64,000 nucleotides of DNA from Acinetobacter kanungonis (GCF_009939195.1 NZ_JAACKC010000001.1:365665-429664), one strand, 5' to 3'; counted from the stretch's first letter, positions 49,638-59,886 are shown. Made by a program: numbers and translations. The notes: generated by a model not told the origin, from the sequence alone.

Positions 49638-52382
49638 ATGCTAGGACTTACCCTACGTGATGAATTTCGAGGGAAACGCCTCAAAGGCACAGCCATTGAA
49701 CTCTCTAATGACTCAAATACTGGAGCAACCCAAATTGCTGCCCAGCAATTTTTAGAAATTACTTACCCAACTCATGATCTTTTGAAGGGTATAGAAGCTG
49801 TAGGGCCACATAAAGGTAGACCGGTCGTTGTGATTGGTGAACGTGGTTTAGGTAAGTCTCACTTAATGGCTGCACTCTATCATGCTGTCAATGATCCAAC
49901 ATCAACTGGGTTATGGCTGAAATCTTGGGCCAACACCCTAAACGAATCAAACATCAGTAAGATCACCTTACGAGAAGGCATGTTAGTTATTGGAGAAAGC
50001 CTGCATCGTCAACGCTACAAATTTTTGTGGGACTTGCTTTTCGAACGTCACCCACGTGGTGAGTTTATCAAAGGGAAATGGGAGGGTATGGGAACAGCAA
50101 AAACTGATATCCCTTCCGATAAACTCATCATCGAACTTTTAGAACATACTCCAACGATGTTATTACTGGATGAGTTTCAAACTTGGTATGACGGTCTCAC
50201 CAACAGCAAACAATATCCTTGGAAAAACTGGGCCTTCAATTTCATTCAAATTCTTTCAGAAATTGCAAAAGAAAGACCCGATTTATTAGTTCTGGTTATT
50301 TCGGTCCGTAATGGCAGTAGTGATGCATACCAGCAAGTTCACCGTGTCAATCCGGTAGCTATCGATTTCAAAGCTGGTGGAAATGCAGAACGGATCCAAC
50401 AAGATCGAAGACGAATGCTTCTTCACCGTTTATTCGATAATCGATTACAGATTTCAGGAACCTTAATTGAGTCATTGATTGCTCAGCATGTTTCAGAGTA
50501 TTTTCGTCTTTTGGATGTTCCACCAGCCGAACAAGATCGTAAACAAAAAGAGTTCACAGAATCTTGGCCTTTTGCACCTCACTTATTACGCTTGCTTGAA
50601 GAGCAAGTACTTATCGCTACTGATGCTCAAGAAACTCGAGACATGATTCGTATCTTGGCCAATCTATATAAAAGTCAGGGCGAAGTTGTACCAATACTAA
50701 CCGCCGCTGATTTTCGCCTTGATGATGATGCGTCAGGTATTGGGGCATTACTTGATTCAGTATCCAATGAACACCATCGGACACTTCGAGAAAAAGCCCA
50801 ACACAATATTATTTCGGTGACTGAAACAGTTTATGACCACAAACATATCACGCCACATCTTCAAGAGATAATTGGTGCTTTATGGCTCCGGTCAATTGCA
50901 GTTGGCAATCTCGCAGGAGCCGATCCCGCTACGCTGCAAATTGATATCACAAGAAATAAAACCGTTGATGACAATGCATTTCAAGTTGAACTAGCCACTA
51001 TTGTTGAAAACAGTTTCAATATTCACCAAGATGGCCAACGCATGGTCTTTCGTGAAGAAGAAAACCCTCGTGCAAAACTAATGGCTTGCGCGCGAAACGA
51101 CAAACTGTTCACTGATGGTTCAGATCAGTTCCATCTTACGAAACAAATCCGGTACGTCATAGGTGGAAGTGATGAAGTAGCAAAAAACTTCCGAGTGATT
51201 GCCCTACCCAAGTCTTGGCAAGCTACTCCGTGGGTATCACTTGATGAATCTGAGATCCCAGATCGGTGGGATGAGCGCCTACCTATATTGGTTCTACCAG
51301 AAGAACCTAATCAGATTGATCCAATATTGGGACGCTGGCTCAAGGATCATTTGCAAAAGCGCCGGAATACTGTTCGCTTCCTTATCCCACGCTCGGGCTC
51401 TACAAATGCATTCATGGATAGAGATCTACTCATCCTTGCTCGTGCAGAAATGAAAGCTCAAGAGTGGAGTGGTCAGAACCCAGAATTCAAGAAGTTGCAA
51501 AAGGAATTTGAAGGGATATTAAGAGACAATCTTAAAAAGCGCTTTGACCGTTTTGCTGTATTAGCCAGATACGATCACCAGAACCCTCAACAATCTATAT
51601 TCAGCATAGAACACCTGAGAAAACAGGGTAATGAGATTCCTGAAAATATAGAAGAAACTCTGGCTAATGATTTATTTGTTCCAGAAGATTTTGAAGACTT
51701 AGTACTTGAAGCTGCCAAAGAAAATACTCCTCTTGGTAAACTCCTACGTGAACTTCAGGAACCTCGTCCTGCTGGTCAAGATTGTATCCCTTGGCTAGGT
51801 GAAACCTCTGTGAAGGAGCGTATCTTACGTTTATGCGCACGAGGTAAGATTGCTATAAATTTAAGACACCTTGAACAACTTCAAACTCACCCAGGAGAAG
51901 ATGAAGACACCGCTTGGAAGAGATTGCGACCAAAATTATCTTTTACAGGACGTCAGCTTGATGAAGTGTTCTTAATGGAACCATCAGCAGTCTTGTCAAC
52001 TGGCGGATCCACCTCACCGGCACCCCAAGCTCAAGATGCTGCAACTACTGGAAATATTTTTAATGGCAACCAAAGCCAACCAACAAGCCCTTCTAGTTTC
52101 GGAACAATTGCTTCTGGGGAGAATACAACGCCTAATGGTGGCAATATTTTTGGTGGAGGCACCGCTCCTACAACAAAACCTCGAACACCTTTTTACAACC
52201 CATCGACCTCTCCTCTTAATTTAATTGGCAAGCTTGAAGGTTGGGGAATCGGTCCTGCCACTCCTGTAACAGAAGTTTCACTCAAAATTTCAACGCTCAA
52301 TGGTGCTCAATTAAAAGAGCTTCTTAAAAAGTTACCCGATGGTATGACTTTCGAATTGAGTCTTGAGAAGGAGGACAACTAA
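49638..52382 (+). CDS. DUF499-type P-loop ATPase (first gene of PglZ cassette)
   Basis: This 914-residue ATPase resembles COG1483/DUF499 proteins found in defence islands. Walker A VVIGERGLGKSHLMAALYH is at about 70-88 and Walker B MLLLDEFQTWYDG at about 173-185. VLVISVRNG follows as a sensor-like strand. A long helical middle and mixed C-terminal half extend to about 775. A Ser/Thr/Gly/Asn-rich linker (about 785-860) contains two GNIF elements, and a short globular tail ends the protein. AGGAAAGC lies ahead of the ATG. The stop overlaps the next ATG by one base (TAATG). By analogy with BrxC/PglY it may be the motor or scaffold of the system. Confidence 0.82.
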   Translation: MLGLTLRDEFRGKRLKGTAIELSNDSNTGATQIAAQQFLEITYPTHDLLKGIEAVGPHKGRPVVVIGERGLGKSHLMAALYHAVNDPTSTGLWLKSWANTLNESNISKITLREGMLVIGESLHRQRYKFLWDLLFERHPRGEFIKGKWEGMGTAKTDIPSDKLIIELLEHTPTMLLLDEFQTWYDGLTNSKQYPWKNWAFNFIQILSEIAKERPDLLVLVISVRNGSSDAYQQVHRVNPVAIDFKAGGNAERIQQDRRRMLLHRLFDNRLQISGTLIESLIAQHVSEYFRLLDVPPAEQDRKQKEFTESWPFAPHLLRLLEEQVLIATDAQETRDMIRILANLYKSQGEVVPILTAADFRLDDDASGIGALLDSVSNEHHRTLREKAQHNIISVTETVYDHKHITPHLQEIIGALWLRSIAVGNLAGADPATLQIDITRNKTVDDNAFQVELATIVENSFNIHQDGQRMVFREEENPRAKLMACARNDKLFTDGSDQFHLTKQIRYVIGGSDEVAKNFRVIALPKSWQATPWVSLDESEIPDRWDERLPILVLPEEPNQIDPILGRWLKDHLQKRRNTVRFLIPRSGSTNAFMDRDLLILARAEMKAQEWSGQNPEFKKLQKEFEGILRDNLKKRFDRFAVLARYDHQNPQQSIFSIEHLRKQGNEIPENIEETLANDLFVPEDFEDLVLEAAKENTPLGKLLRELQEPRPAGQDCIPWLGETSVKERILRLCARGKIAINLRHLEQLQTHPGEDEDTAWKRLRPKLSFTGRQLDEVFLMEPSAVLSTGGSTSPAPQAQDAATTGNIFNGNQSQPTSPSSFGTIASGENTTPNGGNIFGGGTAPTTKPRTPFYNPSTSPLNLIGKLEGWGIGPATPVTEVSLKISTLNGAQLKELLKKLPDGMTFELSLEKEDN

Positions 52383-53389
52383 TGACTCTCGATGCTGGTA
52401 TCTTGCATAGCCTGACTAAGGGGACAACTTCTGATGCTTGGCGTTATATCATTGATCGTACTCTAGAAATTTCTTCAAAACCACTCACCGAAAGCAATGC
52501 ATCTAATGAAATCATCAAACGTGACCGTGAGATTGGTAAACTAGATCTTTTCCTTGCCTCAAGTGGGTGGGATTTATGGCAAAATTTTGGTCAGAAAGAT
52601 ATCAGCGGTGTTGAGCGCACATCAGAACGGTTAGCACGATGGTGGACTGAGCCTTTTGCTGCTAAAGCAGTTTTGATTCTCGATGCTTTAAGCTTACGCG
52701 AACTTCCATGGTTATTGCAGGGTGCAAAAGAACGTGGCTTCACCCTGCATAATGTAACAGCCACAGCTTCGGAATTACCTAGTGAAACCAATGAATTTGC
52801 ACGCGCATTAGGTTTAACTAGTCGCAGTCAGTTACAAGCAAATGGTGGTGGTTTGGGGCATTATCTTCAACCAGCTCAAACTGAAACCATCGATTTACCG
52901 TGGAAAGACTGTGAAAGCCTTATAAGTAACACGTCAGGTGCAAAAAACTGGGTGTTTTGGCATCACTGGCCTGATGCCAAGTTACATGATTACTGTGCTG
53001 GGCAAGGGCTTGAACTGTTAACTAAAGATGCGGCTCAACAACTTTCCAGTGATGACTTTTGGTCTTTTGTTGAACGGCTAGCCACAGGTCGACGTCTAGT
53101 GATCACTTCAGACCATGGCTACGCTGCAACAGGATACTTCCCTGATGTTGATGGTGAAGTTGCTGCCTATCTTAAAAAGACATTCTCTAGTGGTCGAAGT
53201 AAAGCTGGAAATGGCGATACCAGTCCATTTATGCCACCAGTTGCAATGCACATCGACAGCCCTCATGGGCCTCATTTGTTGGCGGTCGGCCGAAGAAAAT
53301 GGCGCAGTCAAGGGGGCTACCCATCACTAACGCACGGAGGGCTTTCCCTGTTAGAGGTACTCTCTCCATTTATTGAGCTTACGAAATAA
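52382..53389 (+). CDS. PglZ-domain protein (alkaline phosphatase fold)
   Basis: This 335-residue protein has a PglZ domain. AVLILDALSLRELPWLL (about 94-110) provides the metal-binding Asp and the Ser/Thr position, and RLVITSDHGYAATGYF (about 237-252) the second metal site. HIDSPHGPHLLAVGRR and LTHGGLSLLEVLSPF close the fold. PglZ is the hallmark of BREX/Pgl systems, but those proteins are usually 650-900 residues, so this is a short form. AAGGAGGAC precedes the ATG; the start overlaps the ATPase stop. The methylase gene begins 12 bases later. Confidence 0.85.
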   Translation: MTLDAGILHSLTKGTTSDAWRYIIDRTLEISSKPLTESNASNEIIKRDREIGKLDLFLASSGWDLWQNFGQKDISGVERTSERLARWWTEPFAAKAVLILDALSLRELPWLLQGAKERGFTLHNVTATASELPSETNEFARALGLTSRSQLQANGGGLGHYLQPAQTETIDLPWKDCESLISNTSGAKNWVFWHHWPDAKLHDYCAGQGLELLTKDAAQQLSSDDFWSFVERLATGRRLVITSDHGYAATGYFPDVDGEVAAYLKKTFSSGRSKAGNGDTSPFMPPVAMHIDSPHGPHLLAVGRRKWRSQGGYPSLTHGGLSLLEVLSPFIELTK

Positions 53390-53401
53390 GGAATGCCCTG
53401 A

Positions 53402-56400
53402 ATGGCCACTAAAAAAGAACTACTCCAACAAGAAGTTGCCAAAGCTGTTGGCGCGGGGAAAGCTGTCGCACTTGAAACCGTTGATTTCAACAATCCAAAT
53501 CGCCCTAAGACTTGTCTTGAGGTCGACTTCCCTATCCTGCCAGTTAATCAGGTAGCAATTATAGAAGGCAATGCTGGTAAACCAATCTACCAAATGTCCA
53601 AATACTGGGCTCGGCGTAGATCAAGTGTTTTTCGCTCAATGTTAATTGCAGCAGCAACAAAAGCACCAGATGATAAATCACATGCAGCAAAACTTGTTTG
53701 GGACAACTACTACGCAAATCACCAAAAAAAAGGGGCTTTCAAAGATCTAAAAGTTGCTGACATTTTCATGGGTGGTGGTACCACCTTAGTAGAAGGGTCC
53801 CGTCTAGGCATGCAAATGATCGGCAACGATCTAAATCCCGTGGCGTGGTTCGTGGTCAAGCAGGAACTGGCGAACGTCGATCTGGAGGAAGTGAAAAAGC
53901 TTCTTGCCGATATTGAGGCCGAAGTCAAACCTCAGATCATGCCTTACTATTATTGCGATGGCCCAGAAGGTGAAAAAGGCTCCTGGACACATCTACCAAC
54001 AGGCAAAGTCATGCCTAATGATTTTGACCCTCTAACAATCTCTCATGAAGAGCGAAAGAACTATAAATACGAAGGTCCAGAAGCTATCTATACCTTCTGG
54101 GCAAAGCATGGTCCATGTCAAGTGACCGGTTGTGGGCATCGTACACCAATCATGACTAGCCCAGTTATGGCTGTGAAGACTCTTAGTGTCAAATATTGGG
54201 AGTATAACTGTAACAAATGCAGTGGTAATTTCCATGTTGAAGAGAATGCAGCACGGATGGCTCCTGATGCCCCGTTGTTCGTAGCCCCATCAGAGCCCCC
54301 TTTCTCTATTCTCGACCATAGAAAAGGAGTAGTTTGTCCTCATTGCAACCATACTGAAATGGTTAATCTTGGAAAAGGTAAGAACAAAAAGGTAGAATTG
54401 AGCCTACTTGTACATCCGCAATGGTTAGCAGGCTCACCTAAGCAAAATGAGCATGGACAGCCTTATGGAGGCTCAGCTCAGGATGATGTAAGTTCAACGA
54501 ATCGTTGGAATACTGAGCGCTCATCGAAAATTCGCCTACTAGAAGTACGTGGAACACTACCAGAAGAAGTGACTTGTCCAGAAACAAATATCTCTTTTTC
54601 ACCCAAGAATGGAACAGTTCCAAAGAAATCTCATTATGCATGTGCAGCATGCGGTTCGGTGCAAGATGTATTAACTACAATCAAAGCAACAGGTAAAACT
54701 GGACCAATGGCTGCCTACGCAGTTCAAGGATATGCCCCAAAACGAGCAGGGGTGAGCAAACCATACAACGGCCGATTTTTCGCCCCTTTCAACTCTGCAT
54801 TCTCACGACAATACGACGCTGCTCTTACTGAATGGGAAATACGAAAAGACTCCGACCTCAAAGATTATTGGCCTCGCTCAGAACTACCATATGGTTTCAT
54901 GACTCACCACCTGCAAGGTGGAGTTCCAAACCATGGTTTCACTCACTGGTGGACGATGTTCAACCCTCGCCAATTACTAGCGCATGCTCAACTTCTTAAA
55001 GCGATTGTTAACATCGGGAACTACGACTGGCAAGTACGAGAATATGTACTTGGAGCTTTCCAAAACTTTTTAAGGAATCAAAATTCACTAGCATTTTGGC
55101 ACATGAAACTCGACAAATTGGCACCAGCCATGTCGAACAGCAACTTCCACCCCAAAAATAATGTTGTTGAAGTAGGTGTCTTTCCCCCTATGGGCTATGG
55201 TCCTTGGTCTTCCACATTTGAAGTTTTGTTCAAGGGTGGTGAATGGGCAAAAACACCATGGGAAGTAGTTAGTGCTGAGTATTTAGGTCGTCATGCACCA
55301 AGCATCGCAGGTGAAATTTCTGGGAAAAGTGAGAAAGTTTACCCAGGAGACTCTCTGCTTGGGGCCCAAACATATTGTGGCTCTTCCACCGAACTGACCC
55401 AAATTGAGAACAATAGCCTAGATCTAGTAATCACTGACCCTCCTTTCGGTGGCTTACTTCACTATTCCGAATTAGCGGATTTTTTCTACGTCTGGCTGCG
55501 TCTGGCTCTTAAGGATAAATATCCAGAAATTTTTAGCCCAGAATACACGCCCAAGTCACTTGAAGCAGTCGCCAACCGAGCTCGTGAACCAGAAGATGCT
55601 GATGGTTTTTATCAGAGATTGCTAACTCAATGCTGGCGAGAAGCTAATCGTCTATTGAAACCTAGTGGCATTCTAGCCTTCACATTTCATCACAGTGAGG
55701 ATGAACCTTGGGTAGCTGTATTAGAGTCTTTGTTTGAGGCAGGTTTCTATCTTGAAGCAACTTACCCTATACGCTCTGATGAAACAAAGGGCGAAGGAGA
55801 GTTTGGCTCAAGAACCATCGAATATGACATTATCCACGTTTGTCGAAAGCGCACCGAGGAATCTAAGCCTGTGAGCTGGGGACGAATGCGACGTGAAGTA
55901 ATGGCCGATGTACGTCAGCTACAAGCAATGTTGGAAAATCACGCTAAAGAAGGATTACCTGCAGCTGATATTCAAGTAATCCGACGAGGTAAAGCACTAG
56001 AATATTTTTCACGTCACTATGGTAAAGTATATGTTGATGAAGGCCGAACTATTTCTGTAAAAGAGGCTTTGGTCGGTATCAATCAGCTTATCGATGACGA
56101 TGCTGACAAAGGTAAAGAGCCACCGCCAGTGAACTCAGAACCTATGACTCGACAGTTCCTCCGTACCTTTGGTACTGCCAATGAGCTAAAGCGTGACCAA
56201 TTACAAAAGTTTCTACGCGGTTCAATCACCACTACCGATGATTTTGTACAACGAGGATGGTGCAGCGAGGTGAAAAAGGTCTTCACCCGTACCTCTCCAC
56301 TCGATTTCGCTAGAGACTGGCAGGGTAAACATAAACGTAAGCTCACTTCCGATCTAGACCAAGCTTTAGTTCTGATAGGGGCTTGCGTAGATGGTAGTGG

Positions 56401-56608
56401 TATTAACGCAGCAGACACGTTGAAGAATGAAAACTTCAAGCCTCATGTAGCATTAAAACCACTCTTAGAATGGCTGCAAAAAAATAGTCCAGATCAAATT
56501 ACTCGAAATGCAGCCTCTCGAGCTGTATCAATTTTCAACACATGGCAGGCAAGCCTAGCTCCTAAGCCAATGCAAGGTTCACTGTTTGATGATGAGGAAT
56601 ATGCATAA
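53402..56608 (+). CDS. DUF1156 adenine-specific DNA methyltransferase
   Basis: This 1,068-residue N6-adenine-type methylase belongs to COG1743. The N-terminal DUF1156 region includes FPILPVNQVAIIEG and the YWARRRSSVFRSMLIAA segment. VADIFMGGGTTLVEGSRLGM (about 117-136) fits SAM motif I, and the catalytic motif DLVITDPPFGGLLHYSELADF is at about 675-695. Between them are Cys-rich zinc-binding pieces (CQVTGCGH with CNKC, CPHCNH, CAACG). In BREX/DISARM logic the methylase marks self DNA. Its stop overlaps the next gene by one base. Confidence 0.88.
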   Translation: MATKKELLQQEVAKAVGAGKAVALETVDFNNPNRPKTCLEVDFPILPVNQVAIIEGNAGKPIYQMSKYWARRRSSVFRSMLIAAATKAPDDKSHAAKLVWDNYYANHQKKGAFKDLKVADIFMGGGTTLVEGSRLGMQMIGNDLNPVAWFVVKQELANVDLEEVKKLLADIEAEVKPQIMPYYYCDGPEGEKGSWTHLPTGKVMPNDFDPLTISHEERKNYKYEGPEAIYTFWAKHGPCQVTGCGHRTPIMTSPVMAVKTLSVKYWEYNCNKCSGNFHVEENAARMAPDAPLFVAPSEPPFSILDHRKGVVCPHCNHTEMVNLGKGKNKKVELSLLVHPQWLAGSPKQNEHGQPYGGSAQDDVSSTNRWNTERSSKIRLLEVRGTLPEEVTCPETNISFSPKNGTVPKKSHYACAACGSVQDVLTTIKATGKTGPMAAYAVQGYAPKRAGVSKPYNGRFFAPFNSAFSRQYDAALTEWEIRKDSDLKDYWPRSELPYGFMTHHLQGGVPNHGFTHWWTMFNPRQLLAHAQLLKAIVNIGNYDWQVREYVLGAFQNFLRNQNSLAFWHMKLDKLAPAMSNSNFHPKNNVVEVGVFPPMGYGPWSSTFEVLFKGGEWAKTPWEVVSAEYLGRHAPSIAGEISGKSEKVYPGDSLLGAQTYCGSSTELTQIENNSLDLVITDPPFGGLLHYSELADFFYVWLRLALKDKYPEIFSPEYTPKSLEAVANRAREPEDADGFYQRLLTQCWREANRLLKPSGILAFTFHHSEDEPWVAVLESLFEAGFYLEATYPIRSDETKGEGEFGSRTIEYDIIHVCRKRTEESKPVSWGRMRREVMADVRQLQAMLENHAKEGLPAADIQVIRRGKALEYFSRHYGKVYVDEGRTISVKEALVGINQLIDDDADKGKEPPPVNSEPMTRQFLRTFGTANELKRDQLQKFLRGSITTTDDFVQRGWCSEVKKVFTRTSPLDFARDWQGKHKRKLTSDLDQALVLIGACVDGSGINAADTLKNENFKPHVALKPLLEWLQKNSPDQITRNAASRAVSIFNTWQASLAPKPMQGSLFDDEEYA

Positions 56609-57108
56609 TGAGGCAGATTCTCGATACAGTATGGCAAAGACGCGGCACCAGCTGGCTATGGGATGAAGAAGCACGTAATACCGTGTGCAAAGCTAACGAA
56701 GTGTGGAGCTTACGCCAATTTTTACAAGCCTCTGCTCAATGGCCAGAAGACCTACCTAGCAATGACAACCAAACGCTAGTAGTTGCAGGATTGGAAGGTA
56801 GTCTAGATTTGTTGTCCCCTGAACAAGGTGAGCTTTGGCTTGGCGATACGATAAAACGGGCTATCCTTTCTTTCCAGGACGCCTTTGGCGGAGAGGCTGC
56901 TTTAATCTTCTGGCTACCTCAAGGAGATAGCCGTTTAAAGGTGCAAGTTCCAACTGAGGCTGTATCTTGGTTGTGCGAAGCACCTTTCAGAGGTAGTCAG
57001 CTAGACTTCGGTCGCCTGCTTTGGGGTGAGGCAAACGAATACCCTCAAGAAATTCTTTTGCGTGAAGGCGCAAAAGCAGCTGGGCTATTCCATTTACGCA
57101 TTACTTGA
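56608..57108 (+). CDS. Unknown 166-residue protein of the PglZ cassette
   Basis: No domain was recognised. It is a compact mixed alpha/beta sequence with conserved-looking hydrophobic strands (QTLVVAGLEGSLDLL, EAALIFWLPQG) and many Trp. No signal peptide or membrane helix. Its ATG shares a base with the methylase stop (TAATG), and the helicase starts 10 bases after it, so it is a genuine cassette member and not a stray frame. It may be an adaptor between methylase and helicase. Confidence 0.78.
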   Translation: MRQILDTVWQRRGTSWLWDEEARNTVCKANEVWSLRQFLQASAQWPEDLPSNDNQTLVVAGLEGSLDLLSPEQGELWLGDTIKRAILSFQDAFGGEAALIFWLPQGDSRLKVQVPTEAVSWLCEAPFRGSQLDFGRLLWGEANEYPQEILLREGAKAAGLFHLRIT

Positions 57109-57117
57109 GGTTAGTTC

Positions 57118-59886
57118 GTGATAGAAGAAGTTGCTTTTCAACCCGGTGAAAGAATCACACACCCTGAATTGGGTCAAGGTGTTGTTCTTGAGCCAACACG
57201 AGATGGCTACTTACGTGCATTCTTTAGCGTGGGTGAACGTCGTGTCCCTGTTGATTCACTTCAACGCCAACTATCGCGCTCCGAGCGTATATTGCGCAGT
57301 GTTGAGGGTGGTACTGAACGCTCGCGCAATGCGTGGCTTTCTTACGAGGCCCATGCCCTACCCATAATGGAAAGTGCATCTGCGCTTACCTCCGCTAAGA
57401 TTGATCTTCTACCACACCAAGTAGTTCTAACTCACCGAATTGCAACCGCCTCTCCGCGTCGCTACCTGATAGCCGATGAAGTGGGGCTCGGTAAAACTAT
57501 TGAAACTGCTCTTATATTGCGTGAGTTAGCCAGCCGCGGTGAACTAAATCGTGCGTTAATGGTGGTTCCTGCAGGGCTAGTAAACAACTGGCATCGTGAA
57601 TTAAACGAGGTGTTTAATCTCAATTTTGAAGTATTCGGTTCTGAAGGGGATATTACCGACCGCAAAACAAATGCTTTTGCCAAACACGATAGACTCATTG
57701 CCAGTATCGACACCCTTAAGCGACCTGCACGTATTAAAAAACTACTTGATGCCCCACGATGGGATCTGGTTGTATTTGACGAGGCCCACCACCTCACGGC
57801 AATACGTACTGGTGGAAAGGTTAAAAAGACTGAGAACTACAAACTAGCTGAAGCATTAAAAGACCACTCTCGTGATTTGCTTCTGCTCTCTGCTACACCA
57901 CATCAAGGCAATCATTTTCAATTTTGGATGCTTGCACAACTCTTAAATCCAACTCTTTTTGGTAGTCCAGATGAGATGTTGGAACATAGACACCGTCTCA
58001 ATACGGTTATGTTTCGAAGAACCAAAGCTGATGCATGCCAACCAGATGGCTCCCCGCTATTTGCACGTCGATGGGTACATACCGAATCCTTTTTAATGAA
58101 TCATGAAGAGAAAATCTTCTATGAAAAACTTAGAGAGTATTTAGAAGATGGTTTTGACTTAGCTCGTCGACAAGGAAATCAAGGACGTGCACTCGGTTTC
58201 TTGATGGCAATTTTCCAAAAAATTGCCGCATCCAGCTTTGCTGCTGTTCGTCGAACGCTCAAGCGCCGCTTACTCATGCTAACGCTTCACGAGGCGCATT
58301 TGCGTGATAAAGAGCTCGATATTGATGGACGTGAACGCCTCACCAATGAAGCAAGAGCAATGATCCACGAACAATATGATCTATCCCACGACATTATGGG
58401 GAGCAGTGAAGTTGATCGTATCCTTGCTGATTTGAAATATCGACTAATTAAGAAATTAGATGATGAAGCATTGGAAATGGCTTCCAATCCATACGGCAAC
58501 GAATGCTCAGTGGCTCAAGCAGAAGAAGCCGCCTCAGACGTTGTAGAGTTACACTTACCAGAAGAACGCATGCGCATTGACGATCTGCTGCGTATTTTCC
58601 CACATCAGCGAGAAACCAAAGCACAGAAACTACTTGATGGATTAGGCTTTCTATGGAGACAAAATCCACAAGAGAAAATCGTTATATTTGCCACCTATCT
58701 CGGAACTGTCGATTTAATTGCCCGTGAAATTGAGCAAGCCTATCCTGGTCAGGGTGTAGCTGTACTCCGAGGTGGTGACCACGGAGCAAAGTTAGCTGCT
58801 GAGCGTAAATTCAGATTGAAAGACGGGCCTCGTGTACTTGTTTGTACTGCTGCTGGACGCGAGGGTTTAAACTTACAATTTGCACGAATCTTATTCAACT
58901 TTGATTTACCTTGGAATCCAATGGATGTAGAGCAACGTATTGGACGAATCCATCGGTATGGGCAAAACCACACGGCACAAGTATATAACCTCGTTTTATC
59001 CGATACCATCGAAGGTCGGATTTATCTCATGCTTGACGAAAAGCTGACAGAAATTGCAAGAACCGTAGGGAAAGTTGACGATCAAGGTAATGCTGCTGAA
59101 GACCTACGTGCTCAAATTCTCGGTCAATTATCCGAACGACTCAATTACGACCGACTCTATCAAGAAGCCTTGTCTGATCCAGAACTAAAAAGAACACATG
59201 TTGAATTGGAAGCAGCTTTATCTAACTCTCAAGAAGCTCGACAGGTCGTTTTTGATTTATTCCAAGATCTCGAAGGTTTCAGCCTCGATGACTACAAGCC
59301 ATTCTCGGATGTTTCATCGAGCCTAGACCGCTTGGTACGCTTCTTATCAGCAGCTATTGCTGATCGACAGCAACGCTTAGTCAAAATAAGCGATGACACA
59401 TATGACCTTGAAATGCGTGACGGGACCCGTCGTGCGAGATTCACTCTAAATCGTGACACTGCAACTAGCAATGAGAATATTGAATTGCTTGGAATTGATC
59501 ACCCTTTAATTCAGGAAGAGCTTGGGCGTTGGCGAGGTCTACCTCCTGAAGATATTGGTCTAGCCGTTTCAGGCGATGTAAATTCACCTGTTTTACTTAC
59601 TTTCTGGTTGGTTGAAACATCTACAAGCCATGGCGAACGTCGAATCATTATGCAACCAATTGCTGTAAAGCAAGATGGCAGCCGAATTCCAACTATTGAA
59701 CGCCATGCTGAACAGTACTTACATGCACCTGCAAACAATCCAAAACTATCTTATAAGCAGCGTAAAGAACTCCTTAATCAGATAATTGAACCAACGTTGC
59801 AGCGTGAACTGAGACATAAAGGAGCTGCGACTGGTAATGGTAGTTATATGGCTGAATTAATTGGATATGTTGAGATCACAAACTGA
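57118..59886 (+). CDS. SNF2/RapA-like DEAD-box helicase of the PglZ cassette
   Basis: This 922-residue SF2 ATPase has an N-terminal beta-rich region (GERITHPELGQGVVLEPT) like the Tudor-type part of RapA. Walker A is ADEVGLGKTIETALIL (about 118-133), DEAHHL lies at about 220, and LLLSATPHQGNHFQFW is motif III. In the second lobe are TAAGREGLNLQFA and DVEQRIGRIHRYGQNHTAQVYN. It resembles DrmD/SNF2 helicases of DISARM class 1. The start is GTG at 57118, with GAGG seven bases upstream. Last gene of the rightward operon. Confidence 0.87.
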   Translation: MIEEVAFQPGERITHPELGQGVVLEPTRDGYLRAFFSVGERRVPVDSLQRQLSRSERILRSVEGGTERSRNAWLSYEAHALPIMESASALTSAKIDLLPHQVVLTHRIATASPRRYLIADEVGLGKTIETALILRELASRGELNRALMVVPAGLVNNWHRELNEVFNLNFEVFGSEGDITDRKTNAFAKHDRLIASIDTLKRPARIKKLLDAPRWDLVVFDEAHHLTAIRTGGKVKKTENYKLAEALKDHSRDLLLLSATPHQGNHFQFWMLAQLLNPTLFGSPDEMLEHRHRLNTVMFRRTKADACQPDGSPLFARRWVHTESFLMNHEEKIFYEKLREYLEDGFDLARRQGNQGRALGFLMAIFQKIAASSFAAVRRTLKRRLLMLTLHEAHLRDKELDIDGRERLTNEARAMIHEQYDLSHDIMGSSEVDRILADLKYRLIKKLDDEALEMASNPYGNECSVAQAEEAASDVVELHLPEERMRIDDLLRIFPHQRETKAQKLLDGLGFLWRQNPQEKIVIFATYLGTVDLIAREIEQAYPGQGVAVLRGGDHGAKLAAERKFRLKDGPRVLVCTAAGREGLNLQFARILFNFDLPWNPMDVEQRIGRIHRYGQNHTAQVYNLVLSDTIEGRIYLMLDEKLTEIARTVGKVDDQGNAAEDLRAQILGQLSERLNYDRLYQEALSDPELKRTHVELEAALSNSQEARQVVFDLFQDLEGFSLDDYKPFSDVSSSLDRLVRFLSAAIADRQQRLVKISDDTYDLEMRDGTRRARFTLNRDTATSNENIELLGIDHPLIQEELGRWRGLPPEDIGLAVSGDVNSPVLLTFWLVETSTSHGERRIIMQPIAVKQDGSRIPTIERHAEQYLHAPANNPKLSYKQRKELLNQIIEPTLQRELRHKGAATGNGSYMAELIGYVEITN

